A DNA stretch of 29,565 bases from CAYVZZ01 sp964456185 (GCA_964456185.1 CAYVZZ010000016.1:1-29565); one strand, 5' to 3'. Counted from the stretch's first letter, positions 7,954 to 16,242 are shown. Notes: generated by a model not told the origin, from the sequence alone. Made by a program: numbers and translations.

Positions 7954-9064
7954 TGGCCACCTCCTTTTGCGGCGCACTTTCCATGGCGTGAATTTCGCGA
8001 CGCAGGTGTTTCAAGGCGGGTGTGACGATGGCCACAAACAGAGCCTCACGCAGACGGCGTTGCGCAGGATGACGCATCAAGTAGCCGCGAGCCCCCGCAT
8101 GCAAAGCAGCAGATTGCGCCGCGCGCAGGGCCAACTCGGACGCCGTGGCACGGGCTTTGAGTACATCCAGCAACTCAACTTGACTCTTGTCGGCTTGCGC
8201 CGCCAGCTCGCCAATTTGCTGGCGCAGTTCGTCCAACTCGGCTTGTAGCTGGTCGGCCTGATCGTCCAGGAAGACATTAACGTGCGCGTGGGTCTTGTTG
8301 GTTTGGCGAATGGTTTTCAGGCTGCCTTCCACCACACCCAGCCCCATGCCAGCCTCGGTCAACACGAAACCGGGCTTGATGTCGTCGATGTAATCAAAAA
8401 ATTGCTTGGGATGTGCCAACACGCTATCGGCATCGACCACTAAATTTTTGAAACGCACGTTATAGGTTTCTGTGCCTTCCATGCCCGAAAAGGCAGGGCA
8501 GGGATGCAGGCTCAACTGTTCGCTATCGCAGGCGACAACAAACATCACATAGCGGTTGTCGTCCAGCTGCGCAGTGGTGGTAATCAAGTGACCTTCGCCA
8601 ATATTGGAAACCCAAGGCAATACGCCGTTAACCACGTACTGGTCACCTTGCTTCTCGGCTTTTAAATGCATTTTTTCAATGCCCGCCAAGTGCTTCACGG
8701 TATTGGACATGCCTGTGCCGCACAAGGCTTCGCCATTGGCAATGGCGGCCAGATAGCGTTGTTGTGTCGCCGTGTTTTGAGTGCGAGATAAATACCACGC
8801 ACTGGCGGTTTGGCACCAGCTGGCAAAGGCAGTGGAACCACAGGCTGCGCCCACGGCAGAAATAACGGCAACTTGCGTCTCAATGCCTAGCCCCAGACCA
8901 CCTTGCGGTGCCGGCAGGGCGGCACGAAAACCACCCAAACGTCCCAGCTTTTGCATAAAAGCACGCGGGTAGACGCCCTGCTGATCAATTTCATTGACCT
9001 GCGGCACCAGCTCGCTGCTAATCAGCTGATCGACGGAATCCAGTAATGCGTTGGTGGTCATCAT
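7946..9064 (-). CDS. Acyl-CoA dehydrogenase-fold flavoenzyme, possibly a DszC/SfnB-like monooxygenase
   Basis: The protein has about 372 residues from ATG 9064 (a second ATG follows at 9061; TGAGG lies five bases upstream). The longer frame to 9295 is a shadow of the neighbouring gene. Residues 30-60 hold LGRLGGFRAALPAPQGGLGLG, the usual N-terminal domain signature of acyl-CoA dehydrogenases. GNG-type flavin contacts lie in CGTGMSN and VNGVLPWVSN, and the C-terminus ends with the helical RHPAQRRLREALF motif. The region QLQAELDELRQQIGELAAQ in the C-terminal domain is likely helical coiled coil. Its position beside an uptake system, not a beta-oxidation operon, suggests the FMNH2-dependent monooxygenase branch (DszC, SfnB). 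That is inference, and a true dehydrogenase is not excluded. Confidence 0.75.
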   Translation of the reverse strand: MMTTNALLDSVDQLISSELVPQVNEIDQQGVYPRAFMQKLGRLGGFRAALPAPQGGLGLGIETQVAVISAVGAACGSTAFASWCQTASAWYLSRTQNTATQQRYLAAIANGEALCGTGMSNTVKHLAGIEKMHLKAEKQGDQYVVNGVLPWVSNIGEGHLITTTAQLDDNRYVMFVVACDSEQLSLHPCPAFSGMEGTETYNVRFKNLVVDADSVLAHPKQFFDYIDDIKPGFVLTEAGMGLGVVEGSLKTIRQTNKTHAHVNVFLDDQADQLQAELDELRQQIGELAAQADKSQVELLDVLKARATASELALRAAQSAALHAGARGYLMRHPAQRRLREALFVAIVTPALKHLRREIHAMESAPQKEVANG

Positions 9065-9125
9065 GGCAACCTCACGAGGTAGGGACGGGAGACGCCCGAA
9101 ACCGATGGCTCCGGGCAATGCTGTT

Positions 9126-9674
9126 TTAAGCGACAGCGAACTCTTGCAACTCCGGATTGATTTCCGTTTTTGCCACATTATTGGCGTAGTTGCAGAGCGT
9201 AGAAAGGCTAACACCAAGCACCACATCGAGAACGTTTTGCTCGTTGTAGCCAGCGTCTTTGAAAGCTTGCAATTCGTCGTCAGACACCTGACCACGCTGG
9301 TCGATTACCGCCAGGGTAAACACTGCCAAAGCGTTAAGCTTGGGATCGTCAAGCGCTTTGATTTCACGCAGTGCTTCAACGATATCTTCGGGCATGCGGA
9401 TTTTCTTCAGTGCCAGCTTGGTGTGGCCAGCCACACAAAAATCGCAACCATTGCGACGTGCAGCGGTAATCTGAATCACTTCACGCTCTGCCGGGGTTAG
9501 GCTGTTGCGGCCGTTAATGGCACTGACGGTTTGGTAGGTTTCCAGCGCAGTGGGAGCGTTGGCTAACACACCCAGCAGATTAGGCACAAAACCGCCCGCC
9601 TTTTTGGCATTCTCCAGACGTTCTTTAGCTTCTGGTGCGGCAGTTTCGATAGTTTGAACCGTAACACGACTCAT
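9126..9674 (-). CDS. Carboxymuconolactone decarboxylase/AhpD-like redox protein
   Basis: The protein has 182 residues from ATG 9674, set by AAGGAG nine bases upstream; the longer frame to 9722 has no such site. The AhpD/CMD-like core contains LTPAEREVIQITAARRNGCDFCVAGH, with the redox pair Cys77-x-x-Cys80 and His84. This pattern defines the alkylhydroperoxidase-D-like (peroxidase-related) branch, as opposed to the decarboxylases that lack the cysteines. AhpD-like proteins reduce peroxides or act as thiol adaptors. Here it is the first gene of the five-gene unit, 61 bases before the flavoenzyme, so it may protect against hydrogen peroxide leaking from that enzyme or handle an oxidised intermediate. 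Function in this context is unproven. Confidence 0.88.
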   Translation of the reverse strand: MSRVTVQTIETAAPEAKERLENAKKAGGFVPNLLGVLANAPTALETYQTVSAINGRNSLTPAEREVIQITAARRNGCDFCVAGHTKLALKKIRMPEDIVEALREIKALDDPKLNALAVFTLAVIDQRGQVSDDELQAFKDAGYNEQNVLDVVLGVSLSTLCNYANNVAKTEINPELQEFAVA

Positions 9675-9683
9675 GCGGATAAC

Positions 9684-9698
9684 TCCTTCGCGAAAGGA
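9684..9698 (-). promoter_or_regulatory. Small hairpin covering the Shine-Dalgarno of the AhpD-like gene
   Basis: In the minus-strand transcript UCCUU is followed by UCGCG and then AAGGA, giving a 5-bp stem with a five-base loop. The right arm is the core of the ribosome-binding site of the first gene of the five-gene unit. A short stem of this kind may modulate translation or act as a thermosensitive element; it may also be chance. Confidence 0.35.
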
Positions 9699-9729
9699 AA
9701 TGGGAGTGCATGCTACCTGCAATCCTTAA

Positions 9730-9780
9730 TTATCCGAAGGAATGTTTTATTATGTGCATATTCTATTTTGTTCTAATAAC
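9730..9780 (-). promoter_or_regulatory. AT-rich stretch upstream of the five-gene uptake/oxidation unit
   Basis: This stretch between the dGTPase stop and the AhpD-like gene is clearly richer in A and T than its surroundings. It holds several -10-like hexamers on the minus strand (TAGAAT, TAATAA, GATAAT), but none has a convincing -35 at the right spacing. It is the likely promoter or activator-binding region of the operon. LysR-type regulators of sulfur and nitrogen scavenging favour such AT-rich DNA, but no regulator gene is nearby. Confidence 0.35.
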
Positions 9781-11158
9781 GAATCTCGGCCATGCCGGAA
9801 AACTGCTTGGCTAAGTAAGTGGCGTAATTATCCGTCATACCGGCCAAAAAGCCGGTTGCCGTCAGCAAGCATTGGTATAACCGTTCGGTCGGCTCCATCT
9901 TCTCCAACCCCGGCGGAAAACTGTGTCGGCCAATAAGGTCGATGATGCGCTGATGACGATGATTAGTCTGCTCGCCATGCGCGTAGGCGGTGGCGGCCTT
10001 CACCAAGCTCGACAGCAAAATGCTGATGACCTCATAGGCGCCGATTTCCAGCTCAACTTTACGCGGATTTTCGAAAATCTTCCGGCGCGCCAAGTCTTTG
10101 GCATCACCAACCACCTGGCGCACATCGGCACTGCCGTGTGAAATTAAATCGCCGTTCAATTCGCCCTGCAATAGCTTGTCGTGTTGCGCCATAAAGGCAT
10201 CGACACCCGACTCGATAAAACGCCCAATAATCTTGCCGCGAAGCAGTGCGGCACGCCGGCCTTCGCGCACAGAAAGATCGGGCAACTGTTGCGCTCCATT
10301 GTCCGCAGCAAGCACAGGCTGTAATAGCTCAAACACCTCTTCCCAGCGCAGCAGATCCATTTCCAGACCATCTTCCAAATCAATCAAGGCGTAACAAAAG
10401 TCGTCGGCCGCCTCCATCAAATACGCCAGCGGATGGCGGGCATAACGTCCTTCACCTTTGGGCAAGAGGCCGCAGGCAGCGACAACTTCGTCAAATTTAG
10501 GTCGATCTGCGGCGAAAATGCTGTATTTCCCTCTTTTGGCCTGTGTCGACAACCAGGGATACTTCAAAAAAGTGCCCAAAGTGGCATAGGTCAGGCGCAT
10601 ACCGTCATCATGCAAGTGGTATTCGGAGCGCGTCAGGATACGAAAGCCTTGCGCATTGCCTTCAAAGCAGGTGAAATCTCGTTGCTGGTGTTCCGGCAGA
10701 CCCGCGATAAACGTCAGCCCTTGGTCGGCAAACCAGGCGCGGATGGCGCGCTCACCTGTGTGACCAAACGGCGGATTGCCAATGTCATGGGCAAGACACG
10801 CCGACTGCACGATATCACCCAAGTCGGTCGCGGCGGTTTGTGCGGGCAAACGCTGTGCCTGCTGCAGCTTTTCCCCCACCCGAATGCCCAAAGTGCGCCC
10901 GACGCAGGACACTTCCAGCGAGTGAGTTAACCGATTGTGTACATGGTCGTTGGTGGCCAGCGGATGCACTTGCGTTTTACGTGCCAACCGCCGAAACGCA
11001 CCCGAAAAGATGATTTTATCGTGGTCACTCAAAAAGGCCGTGCGGCCGGTTTCATCCTTGGAGGGGCGCTGCCCCAAACGGGCGGCGTTGAGCAACTCTT
11101 GCCAACACATCGTTGCATGCGAAGCGTCGGTGTGAGACGTTAAATGTGTATCAGACAT
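9773..11158 (-). CDS. dgt: dGTP triphosphohydrolase (dGTPase) family, HD domain
   Basis: The protein has about 461 residues from ATG 11158. It contains the family opening SDHDKIIFSGAFRRLARKTQVHPL, then THSLEVS and the HD motif in CLAHDIGNPPFGHTGE, which bind the divalent metal. Later come YLMEAADDFCYALIDLEDGLEM and the C-terminal HSFPPGL. dGTPases hydrolyse dGTP (or other dNTPs) to the nucleoside and triphosphate, controlling dNTP pools. The start is uncertain: ATG codons exist at 11182, 11158 and 11110, none with a good Shine-Dalgarno. The 11110 start (MCWQELLNAARLG) fits the length of Pseudomonas-type relatives best. With 11182 the gene would overlap the divergent peroxidase gene. Confidence 0.9.
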   Translation of the reverse strand: MSDTHLTSHTDASHATMCWQELLNAARLGQRPSKDETGRTAFLSDHDKIIFSGAFRRLARKTQVHPLATNDHVHNRLTHSLEVSCVGRTLGIRVGEKLQQAQRLPAQTAATDLGDIVQSACLAHDIGNPPFGHTGERAIRAWFADQGLTFIAGLPEHQQRDFTCFEGNAQGFRILTRSEYHLHDDGMRLTYATLGTFLKYPWLSTQAKRGKYSIFAADRPKFDEVVAACGLLPKGEGRYARHPLAYLMEAADDFCYALIDLEDGLEMDLLRWEEVFELLQPVLAADNGAQQLPDLSVREGRRAALLRGKIIGRFIESGVDAFMAQHDKLLQGELNGDLISHGSADVRQVVGDAKDLARRKIFENPRKVELEIGAYEVISILLSSLVKAATAYAHGEQTNHRHQRIIDLIGRHSFPPGLEKMEPTERLYQCLLTATGFLAGMTDNYATYLAKQFSGMAEIRY

Positions 11159-11171
11159 TGAAGGAACAACC

Positions 11172-11651
11172 ATGACATCCATCTATGATTTTAGCGCCCA
11201 ACGGCTAGATGGCCGCGAAGAGGCATTGGACACCTATCGTGACAAGGTGCTATTGATTGTCAACACAGCCAGCAACTGTGGCTTTACGCCGCAGTATGAA
11301 GGCTTGGAAACACTCTACCAAACCTACCACGACAAGGGCTTTGTCGTCTTGGGCTTTCCATGCAACCAGTTTGGTCGCCAAGAGCCAGGCAGCGCCGAGG
11401 ACATTGCCGAGTTTTGCAGCAGCCGCTTCAATGTCACCTTTCCGATGTTCGCCAAAATTGATGTCAATGGTGATAACACCCACCCGCTGTATCGCCATCT
11501 TAAGGAGGCCGCCCCCGGCCTTGCTGGCACCAAAGCGATCAAATGGAACTTCACCAAGTTTCTGGTCAACCGTCAGGGCGAAGTCATCAAGCGTTTTGCC
11601 TCGAAAGACAAGCCAGCCAACCTAAAGGATGCCATTGAACAGGAGCTGTAA
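11172..11651 (+). CDS. Glutathione peroxidase family (BtuE-like) thiol peroxidase
   Basis: The 159-residue protein has the peroxidatic cysteine Cys36 in NTASNCGFTPQY, the conserved FPCNQFGRQEPG loop (about 62-73) and the KWNFTKFLV segment with the catalytic tryptophan. A further cysteine at about position 82 (FCSSRFNVTFP) sits where the resolving cysteine of thioredoxin-dependent, non-selenium members lies. This suggests thioredoxin rather than glutathione as reductant. It would reduce hydrogen peroxide and organic hydroperoxides; no signal peptide is visible, so it is cytoplasmic. GAAGGA six bases before the ATG is a good ribosome site. Its stop and the start of the next gene share one base (TAATG). 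Confidence 0.94.
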   Translation: MTSIYDFSAQRLDGREEALDTYRDKVLLIVNTASNCGFTPQYEGLETLYQTYHDKGFVVLGFPCNQFGRQEPGSAEDIAEFCSSRFNVTFPMFAKIDVNGDNTHPLYRHLKEAAPGLAGTKAIKWNFTKFLVNRQGEVIKRFASKDKPANLKDAIEQEL

Positions 11652-13045
11652 TGCGTTACCTGCTGCTGCCGCTGCTGATTGCTCTCTTTACATTAACCGG
11701 CTGCGGACAATCAACTGACACCCAGCACCCCGTCATGGATGAAGCGGGCAATCTGGACGCTATTCTCGCGCGAGATGAACTGGTGATTGCAACGCGTAAT
11801 GCGCCAACCACCAGCTATATCGACCGCGATGGCCGATCCTCCGGCCCCGAACATGACTTGGCGGCCGATTTTGCACACTATCTAGAGGTTACGCCGCGCT
11901 TCATCACCTACGACAGCATTGGCGACATTCTCAATGCCGTAAAAACCCATCAGGTCGACATGGCAGCCGCCTCTATCACCGCAACCGATGAGCGCCGCCA
12001 GCATTTCTTGTTTGGAGCAAGCTACGCCAAGGTCACTCAACAGGTGGTGTGCAACAACGAACACAAACCACGCAAAGTGAGCCAGCTACCAGAAAGAGCA
12101 GGCAAATTGGTGGTGGCCGCCAACACCAGCTATACGGAAACGCTAGAATCGCTTGCCGCCCAGCAACCGGATCTCAAACTAAAATGGCAAGCCGTGCCGG
12201 ATGTCGGCACCGAAGCATTGCTAGAGCGTGTGGCCAATTATGCTGCTGGCTGCACCATCGCCGATTCCAACATCGTGAAAATTAATCGTCGCTACTACCC
12301 TTCGTTGTTGGTCATGTTCAACCTGACATCGGCACAGCCCTTGGCTTGGCCCATGCCCAAAACAGCCAAAGACCTACAAGCGGCCACCGCCAAATGGCTC
12401 AAACAATATCGCAAAAGTGGCCAACTGGCGGCGCTTAAAAATCATTATTACGGCTTTATTCCCAAGTGGAACTATGTCGACAAGCATGCGTTGGTTAGCA
12501 CCATCAAAAATGAATATGGTCGCTTTGATGATTACTTCACCCAAGCCGCCAAAAAATATCATTTCGATAAATGGCTGCTGGTCGCGCAGGCCTATCAAGA
12601 ATCCCACCTCAACCCTGATGCTACCAGCCCGACCGGTGTAAAAGGCATTATGATGCTCACCCAGCCCACCGCGCGCGCCATGGGGGTAGAAGACCGCCTC
12701 GACCCGGAACAAAGCATTATGGGCGGCGCCAAATACCTGCGCAAAATGGAAAACAAACTACCCAGCAAACTGGTGCCGCCGGATCGCTACTACTTTGCAC
12801 TGGCCGCTTACAACATCGGCTACTACCATCTGCGCGATGCCATGACACTGGCCGAGCGCCAGGGCCTTAACCCCTTGAAATGGAAGGACGTCAAACAAAC
12901 ACTTCCATTGTTAATGCAGAAAAAATATTACCGCACAGTGCCTTACGGCTATGCTCGCGGCAGTGAACCCGTGCAATATGTGCAGCGCATCCGCGATTAC
13001 AGTGATATCATCATGCATATCGTCGAAGACGAAATGAAAAAATAG
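11651..13045 (+). CDS. mltF: Membrane-bound lytic murein transglycosylase F-like lipoprotein
   Basis: The 464-residue protein begins with a lipoprotein signal ending LTGC (lipid-modified Cys18). The N-terminal half (about 40-270) is a periplasmic amino-acid-binding (SBP_bac_3) fold, starting ELVIATRNAPTTSYIDRDG. The C-terminal half (about 290-440) is an SLT transglycosylase domain with the catalytic glutamate in AQAYQESHLNPDA, then GVKGIMMLTQPTARAMG and FALAAYNIGYYHLRDA. This two-domain order defines MltF, which cleaves peptidoglycan glycan strands to 1,6-anhydromuropeptides at the outer-membrane inner face and is regulated by muropeptide binding. It is translationally coupled to the upstream peroxidase, an unexpected partner. 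Confidence 0.93.
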   Translation: MRYLLLPLLIALFTLTGCGQSTDTQHPVMDEAGNLDAILARDELVIATRNAPTTSYIDRDGRSSGPEHDLAADFAHYLEVTPRFITYDSIGDILNAVKTHQVDMAAASITATDERRQHFLFGASYAKVTQQVVCNNEHKPRKVSQLPERAGKLVVAANTSYTETLESLAAQQPDLKLKWQAVPDVGTEALLERVANYAAGCTIADSNIVKINRRYYPSLLVMFNLTSAQPLAWPMPKTAKDLQAATAKWLKQYRKSGQLAALKNHYYGFIPKWNYVDKHALVSTIKNEYGRFDDYFTQAAKKYHFDKWLLVAQAYQESHLNPDATSPTGVKGIMMLTQPTARAMGVEDRLDPEQSIMGGAKYLRKMENKLPSKLVPPDRYYFALAAYNIGYYHLRDAMTLAERQGLNPLKWKDVKQTLPLLMQKKYYRTVPYGYARGSEPVQYVQRIRDYSDIIMHIVEDEMKK

Positions 13046-13056
13046 CACGCTCATTG

Positions 13057-13085
13057 TTGCGTAAACGCCGTCGGTTTGGTATAAA
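13057..13085 (+). promoter_or_regulatory. Sigma70-type promoter for rpmB-rpmG
   Basis: TTGCGT (13057-13062) and TATAAA (13080-13085) are separated by exactly 17 bases and followed by a GC-containing discriminator. They lie in the gap between mltF and rpmB. This is the best promoter match in the window. Confidence 0.75.
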
Positions 13086-13104
13086 ACGCACCCTTTGAGA
13101 ACCG

Positions 13105-13141
13105 GCCCCAACAATTGCTCGGGGCGAATACCGTAAAACGG
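13105..13141 (+). promoter_or_regulatory. Structured leader of rpmB
   Basis: Two small stems can form in the leader: GCCCC (13105-13109) with GGGGC (13121-13125), and CCGT (13131-13134) with ACGG (13138-13141). The second touches the ribosome-binding region (CGGAG). They could take part in regulation of the L28-L33 operon; no named leader family is recognised. Confidence 0.35.
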
Positions 13142-13150
13142 AGCTATAGC

Positions 13151-13387
13151 ATGTCCAAGGTTTGCCAAGTAACCGGTAAGCGCCCTGTGGTGGGAAACCG
13201 TGTATCACACTCGCACATCAAAACCCGTCGGCGTTTTCTGCCAAATTTACATCAACATCGTTTTTGGGTAGAAACCGAGAAACGTTTTGTACGCCTGCGC
13301 GTTTCTTCTAAAGGCATGCGCATTATCGACAAGAAAGGCATCGACCAGGTATTGGCCGATATTCGTGCCCGCGGCGTCAAAGTCTAA
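13151..13387 (+). CDS. rpmB: Large ribosomal subunit protein bL28
   Basis: This basic protein of 78 residues begins MSKVCQVTGKRPVVGNRVSHSHIKT and continues RRRFLPNLHQHRFW, the canonical bL28 sequence. Length and composition match bacterial L28. The ATG at 13151 follows CGGAG at a usable distance; the frame is open a little further upstream, but that part lies in the leader. L28 binds the large subunit near the L1 region and is needed late in 50S assembly. It is paired with rpmG 37 bases downstream, the standard gammaproteobacterial order, behind its own promoter. Confidence 0.98.
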   Translation: MSKVCQVTGKRPVVGNRVSHSHIKTRRRFLPNLHQHRFWVETEKRFVRLRVSSKGMRIIDKKGIDQVLADIRARGVKV

Positions 13388-13424
13388 GCTGGTACATTAA
13401 GCCGATACACAAGAGGATTGAACA

Positions 13425-13592
13425 ATGGCCAATTCGGTTCGTGAAAAAATTCGCCTGATCTCCACTGCAGGCACTGGACATTTCTACACTACGCTGAAAA
13501 ACAAGCGTAACACTCCGGACAAGATTCGTATGAAGAAATACGATCCCGTAGTACGCAAGCACGTGGAATACAAGGAAGGCAAAATCAAGTAA
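13425..13592 (+). CDS. rpmG: Large ribosomal subunit protein bL33
   Basis: This 55-residue basic protein starts MANSVREKIRLISTAGTGHFYTT and ends VEYKEGKIK, typical of bL33. It has no cysteines, so it is the zinc-free (C-minus) form found in most gammaproteobacteria. AAGAGG sits nine bases before the ATG. It is co-transcribed with rpmB and followed by a strong intrinsic terminator 21 bases after the stop. L33 sits near the E site of the 50S subunit. Confidence 0.97.
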   Translation: MANSVREKIRLISTAGTGHFYTTLKNKRNTPDKIRMKKYDPVVRKHVEYKEGKIK

Positions 13593-13613
13593 ACGCTTGA
13601 TACTTCCGTGACG

Positions 13614-13642
13614 AAAAAGCCGGCCTTCGTGTCGGCTTTTTT
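13614..13642 (+). terminator. Rho-independent terminator of rpmB-rpmG
   Basis: A stem formed by AAAAAGCCGGC and GTCGGCTTTTT, with one G-U pair, closes over a short TTCG-containing loop and ends in a run of T. It begins 21 bases after the rpmG stop. Confidence 0.9.
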
Positions 13643-13664
13643 GCATTGTTCTGCTTTTCGCTAG

Positions 13665-13712
13665 TTTCTTGACACACTCGTTTCTTGACATACTCGTTTC
13701 TCGACACAAGAG
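13665..13712 (+). repeat. Three tandem 16-bp repeats upstream of ettA
   Basis: The units are 13665-13680 (TTTCTTGACACACTCG), 13681-13696 (TTTCTTGACATACTCG) and 13697-13712 (TTTCTCGACACAAGAG). Copies one and two differ at one base; the third diverges at its end, where AAGAGG serves as the ettA ribosome site. Copies one and two each contain a perfect TTGACA, but no -10 hexamer lies 16-18 bases downstream of either. Confidence 0.8.
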
Positions 13713-13718
13713 GCAATC

Positions 13719-15383
<1,665 letters not shown>

Positions 15384-15394
15384 ACCGCCCTTAC

Positions 15395-15434
15395 GCATAA
15401 CGAGCAAGAGCTTTCAGGCAGTTGCTCGTTATGC
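15395..15434. terminator. Long inverted repeat between convergent ettA and engB, probable bidirectional terminator
   Basis: A perfect 13-bp inverted repeat (GCATAACGAGCAA, 15395-15407, and its complement at 15422-15434) with a 14-base loop lies between the two 3' ends. The right arm contains the last codons and stop of engB. The plus-strand side is followed by a pyrimidine-rich stretch and the minus-strand side has no T tract, so termination is more convincing for ettA. Confidence 0.65.
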
Positions 15435-16061
15435 CTTTTCTTCCTCGGTTGGCACATCCAACCATTCCCCCAGCACTTCCCAAGCTTCTTCCCAGCCCAG
15501 ATCTTTGGTGGCAGAAAACAGCTGTAGGCTAAGCGGGATGTCGACGCCTAAATTGCTCAGTTCACGATGGGTTTTCAGTAGCGTTTGTTTGGCGGCACCA
15601 TATTTCAGCTTGTCGGCTTTGGTCAGCAAAATATGCAGTGGCACGCGTGCGGTATTGGCCCAATCGACCAACATCAAGTCGTAATCTTTTAGCGGGTGGC
15701 GGCAGTCCATCAGCAAAATCATGCCGTGCAGGCAGTGCCGTCTGGCCAAGTATTCACTCAAATGCTTTTGCCACTCATTGCGTTTGCGCTTTTCGACTTT
15801 GGCATAGCCATAGCCCGGCAAATCCACTAGGCGACGCACATCGTCCAGCCGAAAGAAGTTAATCAGCTGGGTGCGCCCCGGGGTTTTCGAAGTGCGCGCC
15901 AGATTCTTCTGCCCTGTTAAACGGTTGATCGCACTGGATTTTCCAGCGTTGGAACGCCCGGCAAACACCACCTCGCCGCCTTCGTCGGGCGGGCATTGCT
16001 CCAGCTTGGGGGCGCTGGTCATGAAAGAAGCCTGGTGAAACAATCGTTGTACGGGGGTCAT
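15429..16061 (-). CDS. engB: Ribosome biogenesis GTPase EngB (YihA/YsxC)
   Basis: This 210-residue TRAFAC GTPase has G1 GRSNAGKSS (35-43), the G2 region TSKTPGRTQLINFF, G3 DLPGYGYAK (80-88) and G4 TKAD (147-150). The DxPGYGYA form of G3 is specific to EngB/YsxC. It assists late 50S assembly and is essential in most bacteria. The ATG at 16061 lies eight bases after an AGG-containing purine stretch. It is divergent from cytochrome c4; the EngB-c4-DsbA neighbourhood is common in Pseudomonas-like gammaproteobacteria. Confidence 0.96.
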   Translation of the reverse strand: MTPVQRLFHQASFMTSAPKLEQCPPDEGGEVVFAGRSNAGKSSAINRLTGQKNLARTSKTPGRTQLINFFRLDDVRRLVDLPGYGYAKVEKRKRNEWQKHLSEYLARRHCLHGMILLMDCRHPLKDYDLMLVDWANTARVPLHILLTKADKLKYGAAKQTLLKTHRELSNLGVDIPLSLQLFSATKDLGWEEAWEVLGEWLDVPTEEEKA

Positions 16062-16084
16062 TTTTGCCTGCTCTTGGTCTTACC

Positions 16085-16114
16085 TAATTATGCGGCGACA
16101 ATAGTCGCCAATTA
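16085..16114. promoter_or_regulatory. Interrupted palindrome between engB and the cytochrome c4 gene
   Basis: GGCGAC (16094-16099), AATA, GTCGCC (16104-16109) forms a perfect 6-bp repeat. It is flanked by TAATT and AATTA arms that extend the dyad with a 4-base bulge on the left. It lies about 25 bases upstream of engB and may be an operator or part of the engB leader. A weak minus-strand TTGACC is found about 20 bases further upstream. Confidence 0.4.
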
Positions 16115-16140
16115 AGCGCCTTTGGTCAAAGTGCATGACA

Positions 16141-16205
16141 GCAAGGCGTGCCTTGCGGTATCCTTGCGCCTGCGTGTGCAAGCCGTCTTATTTTACGGCT
16201 ATAAT
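16141..16205 (+). promoter_or_regulatory. Promoter region of the cytochrome c4 gene with two dyads
   Basis: A perfect TATAAT lies at 16200-16205, 37 bases before the ATG. No good -35 is found at 17 bases, suggesting an activator-dependent or extended promoter. Just upstream are two perfect dyads: GCAAGG-CGTG-CCTTGC (16141-16156) and AGCCGT-8-ACGGCT (16181-16200), the latter filling the promoter spacer, where a regulator would be expected to bind. Confidence 0.55.
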
Positions 16206-16242
16206 TTGCGCCCGGTTAAAATCATCAACAGAGGGAAAAGTA

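Noticed and set aside
7946..9064. Calling the flavoenzyme an acyl-CoA dehydrogenase of fatty-acid oxidation
   Set aside because: No other beta-oxidation gene is nearby and it sits in an ABC import operon; the safer name is ACAD-fold flavoenzyme.
9065..9295. Extending the ACAD-fold enzyme upstream to the ATG at 9295
   Set aside because: The extra 77 residues overlap the AhpD-like gene in another frame and look like its shadow; a ribosome site precedes 9064 instead.
10433..10930. Open frame of 165 residues on the plus strand inside the dGTPase gene
   Set aside because: It lies wholly within a well-supported coding region on the other strand and shows no family motif.
13665..13712. Treating TTGACA in the tandem repeats as two full promoters
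   Set aside because: No -10 hexamer lies 16-18 bases downstream of either copy, so I report the repeat, not promoters.
13403..13712. A short CRISPR array at the three 16-bp repeats
   Set aside because: The units are directly adjacent with no spacers, only three copies long, and no cas genes are present in the window.
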